Counted from the stretch's first letter, positions 8,231-14,234 are shown. The stretch: DNA of 14,262 nucleotides from an uncultured Anaerococcus sp. (GCA_902465755.1 CABQOK010000014.1:1-14262); one strand, 5' to 3'. The notes: a model not told the origin generated them from the sequence alone. A program made the numbers and translations.

Positions 8231-8257
8231 CCAGTATAGCCAATGTTTTCATTTAAT

Positions 8258-9007
8258 TTAGTTAATAAGCTTGGTGTGTTTTTCTATTAATTCGATACCA
8301 TTGGGTCTTATTTTATCATCACTTATGACATCAGCGTTTTCTATATTGTAAAAGGCATAAAAGTCTTCCACGCCGATCTTGGATGAATCTGCTATTAAAT
8401 AAGCCTTATTTGAATTATCTAATATCTTGGATTGAAGAACTCCTTCATCGACGCTATAGGTGTAGGCGAAAGAATCGCAGATACCATTTACTCCAATAAA
8501 AGCCTTGGTAAATCTTATCTTTTCTACAAGATCTAGGGCGAGACTTCCGACAAAGGCACCCGTACTTTCTCTAAATTCTCCACCAATAAGAAAAATCCTA
8601 GTTCCTCTATTCTTTTTGAGTTTTTCAAAAAGATACAAGGAATTCGTGTATATATTGCAGTTCTTATTAGTCATATAAGAGCTCACATACTCAATAGTTG
8701 TTCCTGCTCCAAGAAATATATTTTCCTCATCTCCTATAAGAGATGCAATGATTTTGGCAATGTATTCTTTCTTATCCTTATTCTTTAATATCTTCTCCTC
8801 ATTAGAAAACTCACGAGGAAGGGCCTTATCAAGACTTTTGGCTCCTCCGTGAACTCTAACAAGCTGATTTTGATCTTCTAATTCCTTTAAGTCTCGTCTT
8901 ACAGTCATATCTGTGACCTTAAGAAACTCACTTAGTTTAGAAACTTGAACCATCCCATCGTTGGCTAGTTGAGATAGAATCAGCTCCTGTCTTTTTTCTT
9001 TCAACAT
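8258..9007 (-). CDS. DeoR-family sugar-phosphate-responsive repressor (LacR-like)
   Basis: A 249-residue DeoR/GlpR-family regulator of usual family length. The N-terminal helix-turn-helix (about 6-58) has the family pattern KVTDMTVRRDLKEL, followed by LVRVHGGA (49-56). Residues about 75-235 form the DeoRC sensor, with FLGAGTT (97-103), IYTNS (119-123) and FIGVNGI (170-176) typical of the phosphosugar pocket. It lies between the lac/gat genes and the aga genes, so it plausibly represses the lacAB-PTS operon in response to galactose-6-phosphate or tagatose-6-phosphate, as LacR does in other Firmicutes. Which promoter it controls is inferred from position and from repeats in the lacA leader. AAGGA lies about 7 bases before ATG 9007. 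The palindromic element just upstream separates it from the EIIC gene. Confidence 0.9.
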   Translation of the reverse strand: MLKEKRQELILSQLANDGMVQVSKLSEFLKVTDMTVRRDLKELEDQNQLVRVHGGAKSLDKALPREFSNEEKILKNKDKKEYIAKIIASLIGDEENIFLGAGTTIEYVSSYMTNKNCNIYTNSLYLFEKLKKNRGTRIFLIGGEFRESTGAFVGSLALDLVEKIRFTKAFIGVNGICDSFAYTYSVDEGVLQSKILDNSNKAYLIADSSKIGVEDFYAFYNIENADVISDDKIRPNGIELIEKHTKLIN

Positions 9008-9021
9008 ATATTTTCCTTTTT

Positions 9022-9224
9022 AAAAGGGGCCGTTGCAAAACTATGAATAATCATCGTACGATCGTTAGAAGGTTCTCTTAGGAAATTTTACCTCTCCTGG
9101 CCGGTAGGCCAATTGGCGCCCGCCGGCTGATGGAGGCGATTTGCCCGTCGGCTTAGTGAGACTTTCCGTGGAGGTTCTTCTAACGATAACGGTACGATTT
9201 ATTCATTCTGCAACAGCCCCTTTT
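9022..9224. mobile_element. MITE-like palindromic element, about 203 bp, no coding capacity
   Basis: The segment opens with AAAAGGGGCCGTTGCA and closes with the complement of AAAAGGGGCTGTTGCA. The inverted arms continue imperfectly for about 50 bp each (9022-9078 and 9171-9224), both including GAATAA and CGTTAGAAG. The core (about 9098-9155) is much more GC-rich than the surroundings, with GGCCGGTAGGCC and CGCCGGC. There is no credible ORF. It fills the space from 5 bp after the EIIC stop to just before the DeoR ribosome binding site. The tips resemble the CTGTTGCA-type ends of some insertion sequences, but I cannot assign a family and see no clear target-site duplication. On RNA it would form a long hairpin and might attenuate transcription inside the cluster. 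Confidence 0.7.
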
Positions 9225-9229
9225 CGTTA

Positions 9230-10648
9230 TTATTCTATTACATCTTCTTTTCCAGCCTTGTATTCCTCGTTTCTCTTAATCATTTCTTTTCTATACCATA
9301 GGAATAGGGCTAGGTATACAGCTATTACTACTAGAGCAATAAGTATTTGTTTTCCGCCTTGTGCATTTCCGAGTCCTACAAAGTAAGCTACGAACTTTTC
9401 AACTGGTCCTTCGAGAGTTGAGTGAGTGATAAGAGCTGACTCAGATAGGCCTGCTGGGAAGGCATTTACTGATTTAGCTGCTTCTGTAGCATAAGGAGCT
9501 ATCAAAGTACCTGACCATAGGAATATTGGTAACATAAATATACCTATTAATATCATTCTTATGATTCTACCACGAGTTACTACTAAAAGCGCTGGTGTAA
9601 GTCCCATTGCTATTATACCACCTAATGGTAGAACTTTATTTCCTGGTAGTATGATTGCTATTAGAAGCATAATTGGTGCTAGGATATTTGCAGCTGCCCA
9701 CATTTCTGAACGTCCTGCGATAAATGGCAAGTCAAGACCGATATTTAGAGTACGTCCTCCGAGTTTCTTGTTGGCAAAGTCTGCAATACCTTGAGATAAT
9801 GGCTCAACTGATTCAATGAACCATTGACCTATTACAGAAAATAGTTCCAAACAAGTTGCCGCTGTAAAGGCAAGTGTGAAAGTATCCATCAAAGGCATAC
9901 CTGCAAGTAGTCCAATAAATAATCCTAGATAGATTCCTATAGCTGACTTAGATCCCCAGAATCCAATTTTAGAGTTAAGCTTTGCAGCATCGAAATCGTA
10001 CTTATCTAAGAATGGGAATATCTTATCGATAATCTTATTAAATAACATGACTATTGGATTCATCATATAGTTCATGTGGGTAGTTGTCATTGGGTTTTCG
10101 TCTGGTGCATCCAAAAGATCATTAAAGGTTGGTTTCATCAAGTCTGAGTTTATAATCTTTAATACTCCTATAAATATTACTAGAAGTGTTGTTACAAGTA
10201 GACTTGCACCCATATACATAGCAAATAGACCTGTTATTGCCAAATGCCATATATCGAAAATATCAACGTCTAATGTATTGGTTTTGTTTAGTAAAAGCAT
10301 AGCTACATTTACTATTATCATTACCAGCAAGAAGTACAAGGTGTAAGGAGATCCCCAAGTTATTGTTGCAAGAGGAGCCCAACCCACATCAGTTATACTT
10401 AATTCAATACCTGTTCTTCCTACGAAAGCTTGCAAAGCTTCTGAGAAGCTTGAGGTAAGTATGTTCATTACCGCACCAATAGCAGTAATTGAAATTGCAA
10501 GCCTAATACCACCCTCTAAGGCCTTTGAGAATTTAACTCCTACAATTACAGATATAATTGTAAGTACCAAAAGCATGAGCACAGATGGTATGATAATGTC
10601 CATGAATTTTCCCAAATAGGTATTAGCAAATTCTATTATTCCACTCAT
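9230..10648 (-). CDS. gatC: PTS EIIC permease, galactitol (Gat) family
   Basis: A 472-residue, strongly hydrophobic membrane protein with about ten or more predicted membrane segments, for example around 14-37, 107-122, 136-164, 236-255 and 328-386. The region GLDLPFIAGRSEMWAA (312-327) is typical of GatC-type EIIC. It would carry the sugar across the membrane while EIIB phosphorylates it. In Gram-positive clusters that also carry lacA and lacB, Gat-family permeases import galactose as galactose-6-phosphate. Here the neighbouring aga genes suggest GalNAc or galactosamine as a further possible substrate. Galactitol is less likely because no galactitol-1-phosphate dehydrogenase is present. GGAGA precedes ATG 10648. 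The C-terminal tail is charged and cytoplasmic. Confidence 0.92.
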   Translation of the reverse strand: MSGIIEFANTYLGKFMDIIIPSVLMLLVLTIISVIVGVKFSKALEGGIRLAISITAIGAVMNILTSSFSEALQAFVGRTGIELSITDVGWAPLATITWGSPYTLYFLLVMIIVNVAMLLLNKTNTLDVDIFDIWHLAITGLFAMYMGASLLVTTLLVIFIGVLKIINSDLMKPTFNDLLDAPDENPMTTTHMNYMMNPIVMLFNKIIDKIFPFLDKYDFDAAKLNSKIGFWGSKSAIGIYLGLFIGLLAGMPLMDTFTLAFTAATCLELFSVIGQWFIESVEPLSQGIADFANKKLGGRTLNIGLDLPFIAGRSEMWAAANILAPIMLLIAIILPGNKVLPLGGIIAMGLTPALLVVTRGRIIRMILIGIFMLPIFLWSGTLIAPYATEAAKSVNAFPAGLSESALITHSTLEGPVEKFVAYFVGLGNAQGGKQILIALVVIAVYLALFLWYRKEMIKRNEEYKAGKEDVIE

Positions 10649-10687
10649 TTTATTTCTCCATTATTTAATTATTTTATATCTATTAAT

Positions 10688-10993
10688 TTACTTTAGATTT
10701 CCTTCTTTTATTATTGCTTCGACCTTATCGTAAACAGGCTTAGCCATAGCTGGCATTCTGTAAAGGATTGGACCTGCATCTACTACTGGAATATTTACAT
10801 CAAATCCTAAATCAGTTTTTGAAATTTGAGCAAATATATCATATTTATTAATCATTTCTTCTGTGATATCCTTTATCATAACCGCATCACATTTTACTTC
10901 ATAGCCCCTATTTTTCATTTCATTTTCTAGGGCGTTCTTGATTTGGTGACTTGAATTAACTCCTGCTCCACATGCTGCTAAAATTTTAATCAT
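10688..10993 (-). CDS. gatB: PTS EIIB, galactitol (Gat) family
   Basis: A 101-residue cytoplasmic phosphocarrier. It begins MIKILAACGAGVNSS, in which Cys8 in the CGAGV phosphate-binding loop is the expected phosphorylation site. It receives phosphate from the EIIA encoded upstream and passes it to the sugar bound by EIIC. The length matches stand-alone GatB proteins. The gene lies 9 bp after EIIA and 39 bp before EIIC, in the usual A-B-C order. An AGGAGG ribosome binding site precedes the ATG. Confidence 0.93.
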   Translation of the reverse strand: MIKILAACGAGVNSSHQIKNALENEMKNRGYEVKCDAVMIKDITEEMINKYDIFAQISKTDLGFDVNIPVVDAGPILYRMPAMAKPVYDKVEAIIKEGNLK

Positions 10994-11002
10994 AATTTCC
11001 TC

Positions 11003-11470
11003 CTAAAAATTTTTCTCAATAAATTCGTAAATTTTATCTTCATTGTCTAAGCTGAAAAGCTCTTCTATTCCTTGTGTTTTTGTAACAAAATCCATTATCT
11101 TTGCGAGAACATCCGTTTGCATTCTACCTTCACTATTTAATATCATGAAGATAAATGAAACATCTAATTCTTGTTCTGGATCAATCATATTATTAAAGCT
11201 TATCTTATTGTTTAACTTAACTGGTATTACCCTAGTAACCTTACAAGCTTCCGCTTCTGTGTGAGGTATAGCTATATTAGGCAAGCTATCTTTCACAAGA
11301 GACATATCCATTCCTGTTGGATAATTTTTTTCTCTTTCTTCGACCATTTGAAGAAATTTATCATTTACTAGGTCATCAGCCTTAAGTTTGTCGTAAAGCT
11401 CTTTAAATAGATCTTCTTTGCTAGAAGCATCAGATATATATACATTCTCTCTTACTATTAACTCTGACAT
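11003..11470 (-). CDS. gatA: PTS EIIA, fructose/mannitol type (Gat system)
   Basis: A 155-residue EIIA domain protein that takes phosphate from HPr and gives it to the adjacent EIIB. The active-site histidine is His70 in NIAIPHTEAE, matching the IAIPH motif of the PTS_EIIA_2 family. The preceding EREKNYPTGM (45-54) is also typical of that family. There is no separate regulatory domain, so it is a transport component and not a PRD regulator fragment. It starts 6 bp after the lacB stop. The sequence says nothing direct about the sugar. Confidence 0.92.
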   Translation of the reverse strand: MSELIVRENVYISDASSKEDLFKELYDKLKADDLVNDKFLQMVEEREKNYPTGMDMSLVKDSLPNIAIPHTEAEACKVTRVIPVKLNNKISFNNMIDPEQELDVSFIFMILNSEGRMQTDVLAKIMDFVTKTQGIEELFSLDNEDKIYEFIEKNF

Positions 11471-11476
11471 AATTAC

Positions 11477-12007
11477 CTAATCGTGGTATTCTCCCCTATC
11501 CCATTTTTCTATAAATTCATCAAAGAATTTATCATTAGATACTTGGTTCTTTTCGTCTTCTTTATATTTTTCTTCTATTGCCATTAGTTTTTCTATTAGT
11601 TTCTCATTTTCTTCTGTTTTTTTGTATTCTGCATTGATAAATGAGTCTATTATTTCAAAGGCCAAATCTCTTCCTACTATCATTCCACCAAAGGCTATTA
11701 CATTAGCATTTAGTTCTTCTCTGGCATAGGTAGCTGTCGCACAATCTCTTACTAAAGCACAACGTGTGCCGAAGGCTTTGTTTACTGAAGTTGATATGCC
11801 TACTCCTGTTCCGCAGAGTACTACTCCAAGCTCACAGTCACCACTTGCTACTAACTCTCCTACCTTTTTTCCAAAGATTGGATAGTGGGTTCTTGTGTTA
11901 TCGTATGTCCCTACATCTACTACTTCATGGCCCAGACTTTTGAGGTGGTCAGATACTTCCATTTTTAAACTTGTAACTATATGGTCACATCCTAATGCTA
12001 TTTTCAT
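11477..12007 (-). CDS. lacB: Galactose-6-phosphate isomerase, LacB subunit
   Basis: With LacA this makes the isomerase that converts galactose-6-phosphate to tagatose-6-phosphate. The 176 residues match LacB (about 171). It belongs to the RpiB/LacA/LacB fold: an N-terminal IALGCDH (2-8), DVGTYDN (36-42) and the active-site loop [11 protein letters not shown] (63-73), with the cysteine (Cys66) that serves as base in RpiB relatives. NANVIAFGG (119-127) is another family segment. The C-terminal stretch from about 130 is helical and charged, longer than in RpiB and typical of LacB. It lies 9 bp after lacA, and an AGGAGG-like site overlaps that gap. RpiB is excluded by the lacA partner and the tail. 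Confidence 0.93.
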   Translation of the reverse strand: MKIALGCDHIVTSLKMEVSDHLKSLGHEVVDVGTYDNTRTHYPIFGKKVGELVASGDCELGVVLCGTGVGISTSVNKAFGTRCALVRDCATATYAREELNANVIAFGGMIVGRDLAFEIIDSFINAEYKKTEENEKLIEKLMAIEEKYKEDEKNQVSNDKFFDEFIEKWDRGEYHD

Positions 12008-12016
12008 CTTTACCTC

Positions 12017-12469
12017 CTACATCATTTTGTTGAGCATGTCGATTCTTATTTGGTGACGACCTCCGTCATAACCATGGCTTAGGAAGTTTTTTAGACAAGA
12101 TTTCGCTAAATCTTCTCCTACTATGCCTGAGCCCATCACAAGAATCCTTGCTCCGTTGTGTCTTTTGGTCATTAGGGCGCTTCTCTCATCAGATACTTCT
12201 GCAGCAACCATTCCCTTGTGCTTTGAGCAAGCCATGTAAGATCCTGCTCCATATCTATCAAGTACTATCCCTACACTTGCATCATCGTTTCCTGTTGTTA
12301 AGATTCCATCCACCTCTAAAAGCTTTTCACAAACTGCATTAGAGCTGTCCACGAAATCAAAACCATCTTCTGTCAAATCTTCATAAGCGACAGATAAGTT
12401 TTCTAACTCTTCGATCAAGGCGTCCTTGAGTTTTAAGGCATCCTTGTCGGAAGAAATATACACCTTCAT
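12017..12469 (-). CDS. lacA: Galactose-6-phosphate isomerase, LacA subunit
   Basis: The 150-residue partner of LacB, close to the usual LacA length (about 142). It keeps the RpiB-type fold (VYISSDKDA at 3-11, SVGIVLDRYGAG at 65-76, and RHNGARILVMG near 103-113), but the catalytic cysteine loop of LacB is replaced by TTGNDDAS. This is the normal division of labour in the heteromeric enzyme. The C-terminal GGRHQIRIDMLNKM is typical of LacA. It is the first gene of the right-hand operon, with a good promoter and AGGAGG before ATG 12469. Finding lacAB without lacEFG or phospho-beta-galactosidase in the window points to galactose, and not lactose, as the entering sugar. Confidence 0.92.
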   Translation of the reverse strand: MKVYISSDKDALKLKDALIEELENLSVAYEDLTEDGFDFVDSSNAVCEKLLEVDGILTTGNDDASVGIVLDRYGAGSYMACSKHKGMVAAEVSDERSALMTKRHNGARILVMGSGIVGEDLAKSCLKNFLSHGYDGGRHQIRIDMLNKMM

Positions 12470-12480
12470 AAAACCTCCTG

Positions 12481-12523
12481 TGTTTGTTTTTGTTACTTAT
12501 TTATTCTTTTTGTTTGCTTATTT
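12481..12523. promoter_or_regulatory. Phased direct repeats in the lacA leader, possible DeoR-family operator
   Basis: Between the -10 and the lacA ribosome binding site the plus strand has TTTTTGTT starting at 12487 and again at 12507 (20 bp apart), and TGTTTG at 12481 and 12511 (30 bp apart). Repeats spaced at whole helical turns suit DeoR-family repressors, which often bind TGTTT-rich direct repeats. The candidate binder is the DeoR-type regulator encoded downstream. The region is very T-rich, so chance similarity is possible. Confidence 0.4.
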
Positions 12524-12525
12524 TT

Positions 12526-12554
12526 ATATTACAACATACTCGAACATTTGTCAA
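12526..12554 (-). promoter_or_regulatory. Sigma-A promoter for lacAB-gatABC
   Basis: On the minus strand, a perfect -35 TTGACA (12554-12549), a 17-bp spacer and -10 TAATAT (12531-12526). The leader to the lacA ATG is about 50 nt. The stretch TGTCAAGCGTTTGCA (12549-12563, plus strand) overlaps the -35 and resembles a CcpA cre box with one extra base, so glucose repression is possible but uncertain. Confidence 0.85.
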
Positions 12555-12592
12555 GCGTTTGCAGGAAATATATTTCTAATATTTTCAAAATA

Positions 12593-12635
12593 AAAACACC
12601 CTTAGTTAAGTGTATATCTTAACTAAGGGTGTTTT
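12593..12635 (-). terminator. Intrinsic terminator of the GNAT-like gene
   Basis: A perfect 18-bp inverted repeat (12593-12610 and 12618-12635, containing CACCCTTAGTTAAG) around a 7-nt loop. On the minus strand it ends in TTTTTATTTT. It lies just beyond the stop of the 12641-13357 gene and upstream of the lacA promoter, isolating the sugar operon from transcription coming from the right. Confidence 0.9.
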
Positions 12636-12640
12636 GAGTC

Positions 12641-13357
12641 TTAAATTTTATTAGCACAAATACAAACATTCATCTCAAAGCCAGCCCTTATTGCTGTATT
12701 TATAGACGCTGTATGAGAAAATTGAGTCGTGTATATCGAACTTACCCTCGAGTTTTCAGCTTTAATTTGAAGAGCTACGCTTCTTACCATAGAAGATGAG
12801 AGTCCTTTATATTTTTTATCAAAATAAAACTTCTCTATTCCTAAACTCCGCAAATATTTCCCTATTGTGGATGCTCCACAAAGAGCAATTAGTTTATTTC
12901 CATCGCGAAAAGAAAGTCCAATTCTATCGTCATCATCAAAAGTAAAGGGCATATTACTTATATCTTTGTATTTAATAATATCATTTTTATCTATCCTATC
13001 GAAGGTGAATTTTCTAGTCCTCACATTTCTATCAGAAAAAGTCATTAAAGGGAAGAAATTATCTATTTTTAGCTTATGGTTAGTTAATATACTTTCCAGC
13101 TTCTTTATATTATCGAATTCTGTAAACCACTGGCCAGGATATGTACTATATTCCTCTTTTAAAGTTTTTATTATCTTATTATCACTAGATCTAACGAAAA
13201 TCCTATTATCGAAAATAATGATCGTTAATAAAGATTTGTTGTAAAATAGGAATGTATCATTAGGATTATTTATTACAAATATATTTCTTCCATAGTCAAA
13301 TTTTTCTTCACTTATTGAAAAATCATTTAAAATCTGTCTTTTAAAATTGATATCCAT
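12641..13357 (-). CDS. GNAT-like acetyltransferase family protein, specific role unknown
   Basis: A 238-residue protein. The last third resembles a GNAT fold: a beta strand before YKGLSSSMVRSVALQI (183-198), which stands where the acetyl-CoA-binding motif A sits, then SHTASINTAIRAGFE (214-228), a typical end-of-GNAT pattern. The glycine signature of motif A is weak, since only one of the usual glycines is present, so catalytic activity is not assured. The first 100 residues show no motif I recognise, and this N-terminal plus GNAT layout resembles the GNAT_acetyltran/ZmaR-like group. AGGAG precedes ATG 13357, but the terminator of tRNA-Gln ends only about 15 bp upstream of that ATG, so it has no room for a promoter of its own after the tRNA. 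The substrate is unknown. Confidence 0.65.
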   Translation of the reverse strand: MDINFKRQILNDFSISEEKFDYGRNIFVINNPNDTFLFYNKSLLTIIIFDNRIFVRSSDNKIIKTLKEEYSTYPGQWFTEFDNIKKLESILTNHKLKIDNFFPLMTFSDRNVRTRKFTFDRIDKNDIIKYKDISNMPFTFDDDDRIGLSFRDGNKLIALCGASTIGKYLRSLGIEKFYFDKKYKGLSSSMVRSVALQIKAENSRVSSIYTTQFSHTASINTAIRAGFEMNVCICANKI

Positions 13358-13371
13358 AATTTCTCCTAAAT

Positions 13372-13399
13372 AAAAAAGAGCTACAACAAAAACTGTAGC
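13372..13399 (-). terminator. Terminator or attenuator between tRNA-Gln and the GNAT-like gene
   Basis: On the minus strand GCTACA (13399-13394) pairs with TGTAGC (13385-13380) around an 8-nt loop, followed by TCTTTTTTATTT. It follows the tRNA within 4 bases. Its T-tract runs into the GNAT ribosome binding site, so read-through here would feed that gene. Confidence 0.8.
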
Positions 13400-13402
13400 A
13401 TT

Positions 13403-13478
13403 TGGCTGGGATAGTAGGACTCGAACCTACGCTCTCCAGAGTCAGAATCTGGTGCCTTACCGACTTGGCTATATCCCA
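13403..13478 (-). tRNA. tRNA-Gln (anticodon CUG), CCA encoded
   Basis: On the minus strand the 7-bp acceptor TGGGATA pairs with TATCCCA, followed by discriminator G and an encoded CCA (13405-13403). The D arm has AGCCAAGTCGGTAAGGC. The anticodon arm is CCAGA-TTCTGAC-TCTGG, giving anticodon CTG, which reads CAG. The T arm contains GGTTCGAGTCC. The acceptor starts with U and the 3' end is GCCA, as in other bacterial tRNA-Gln genes. It points the same way as the rRNA operon to its right. Confidence 0.95.
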
Positions 13479-13494
13479 AAAATATAACTTACAA

Positions 13495-13500
13495 ATTATA
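13495..13500 (-). promoter_or_regulatory. Possible -10 element for tRNA-Gln
   Basis: TATAAT on the minus strand, 16 bp before the tRNA 5' end. The -35 is poor: the nearest candidate, TAGACA, is 21 bp upstream. The tRNA may instead be made by read-through from the right. The rest of the AT-rich stretch 13501-13661 holds no gene that I can support, only a short palindrome GTATTTTAATAC near 13612. Confidence 0.35.
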
Positions 13501-13661
13501 AGATACCTTTTATTATTGATTTGTCTATAGCTTATTTTAAAAATTTATCATCATATGTGGTTTAGCTAATACAAATGCCTTCTAAAATTATCTAAGTGAT
13601 TAAGGGGACAGGTATTTTAATACTTACGTGTTCCGTTTTCCTATTTTTTATTTTATAATAC

Positions 13662-13691
13662 AAAAAAGACTTAGTCTCTTGACCAAGTCTT
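13662..13691 (-). terminator. Terminator of the longer 5S-like RNA element
   Basis: On the minus strand an 11-bp stem (13691-13681 with 13676-13666; AAGACTTGGTC against GACTAAGTCTT, with one G-U pair) and a 4-nt loop, followed by TTTTTTGT. The mismatch is A-C if read on the plus strand, so only minus-strand RNA pairs fully. Confidence 0.8.
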
Positions 13692-14035
13692 GTGTCTTGA
13701 TTTACACTGAAACCCATTTTCTCTGCAAATTCCTCCGATCCTTCCCTAGCTACGTTTCAGGCTTAAATCACCTAAATGGTGATTTAAGAGTCTCCCAGAT
13801 GCTTTGTCCTAAAGTAAGCGGACGGCTACCTCCGAGTACCATCGGCGTTATAAGGATTTCACCTTCGGTAAACCACTCCGTGGAATATCCTCCATGAGCC
13901 GGATGGGCTTGTTTTCTGTGACAGGTATTGATAGATATGCCTTGATTTGGTATATTTACCCCGTAAAGTAACTCGAAAGCGCGGATAAGCCTTCGTAGAA
14001 GGCGGCTTTCCGTGACGGGTGTATATTTTTATACT
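13662..14035 (-). ncRNA. Candidate structured RNA with a 5S-rRNA-like core and an inserted module
   Basis: This is the GC-rich, non-coding stretch between two terminators. Read on the minus strand, about 14020-13860 contains many short stems: GCCTTC/GAAGGC inside GAAAGC/GCTTTC, TTTAC/GTAAA, AGCC/GGCT and CCAC/GTGG. Then comes ACGCCGATGGTACTCGG (13848-13832), which matches the loop A/helix IV signature of 5S rRNA, framed by AGGAT/ATCCT where 5S helix II would be. ATCTGGGAGACT (13800-13789) matches the 5S 3' region. After GGGAGACT an 82-nt insert (13707-13788) holds two stems, followed by a 5S-like terminator. It is not a normal 5S gene because the conserved loop B/C sequence is absent. Function is unknown; the 5' end is not defined. 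Confidence 0.5.
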
Positions 14036-14065
14036 AAAAAAGACTCAGTCAAATGACTAAGTCTT
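14036..14065 (-). terminator. Terminator of the shorter 5S-tail repeat
   Basis: On the minus strand AAGACTTAGTCA pairs with TGACTGAGTCTT (14065-14054 and 14051-14040), including one U-G pair, then TTTTTTAG. It is closely related in sequence to the terminators at 13662 and 14200. Confidence 0.8.
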
Positions 14066-14180
14066 GTTTGTTTGGCAGCTTCCACTGAAACCCGTTTCTA
14101 AGAAACTCCTTCGCTAATTCCGTAGCTTTGTTTCAGGGTTAAAATGCCATTTAGGCATTTTGACAGTCTCCCGGTTCCCT
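14036..14180 (-). ncRNA. Candidate small RNA or 5S-tail repeat with an 80-nt structured insert
   Basis: On the minus strand this starts near GGGAACCGGGAGACT, copying the 5S tail at the window edge. It then has an 80-nt insert (14085-14164) and resumes with TGGAAGCTGCCAAACA, the counterpart of 5S AGGAAGCCGCTAAACA, plus a related terminator. The insert has stem a, AAAATGCC/GGCATTTT with loop TAAAT, and stem b, CTGAAAC/GTTTCAG enclosing GCTA/TAGC and GTTTC/GAAAC. The same module recurs at 13707-13788, where stem a has a different sequence but still pairs. It may be a stable RNA, a processed rRNA-operon trailer, or a degenerate duplicate. I see no convincing promoter. Confidence 0.5.
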
Positions 14181-14199
14181 GTTTTTTATTTTCTTATAC

Positions 14200-14227
14200 A
14201 AAAAAAGACTCGGTTTTATCCAAGTCG
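14200..14227 (-). terminator. Terminator of the rRNA operon (after 5S)
   Basis: On the minus strand GACTTGG pairs with CCGAGTC (14226-14220 and 14213-14207), including one U-G pair, around ATAAAA, followed by TTTTTTTGT. It lies about 10 nt past the 5S 3' end. Confidence 0.8.
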
Positions 14228-14234
14228 TTTTTGT

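Noticed and set aside
9022..9224. Complete insertion sequence
   Set aside because: There is no transposase frame in about 200 bp and no clear target-site duplication, so only a MITE-like element can be claimed.
9141..9386. 81-codon plus-strand open frame
   Set aside because: It straddles the palindromic element and the end of the EIIC gene in antisense, and has no ribosome binding site.
12867..13244. 125-codon plus-strand open frame rich in hydrophobic residues
   Set aside because: It is a shadow of the AT-rich GNAT-like gene; no ribosome binding site and no partner gene.
13400..13660. T-box riboswitch near tRNA-Gln and the GNAT-like gene
   Set aside because: No T-box sequence (AGGGTGG-like) or specifier stem is visible; the hairpin is a plain terminator.
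13628..13897. 89-codon plus-strand open frame over the RNA cluster
   Set aside because: It runs antisense to the terminator, the structured insert and the 5S-like core, has no ribosome binding site, and its peptide has no protein-like pattern.
13662..14227. CRISPR array, because of the repeated hairpins
   Set aside because: The repeats are few, unequal in spacing and built from 5S tail and terminator sequence; no constant-length spacers.
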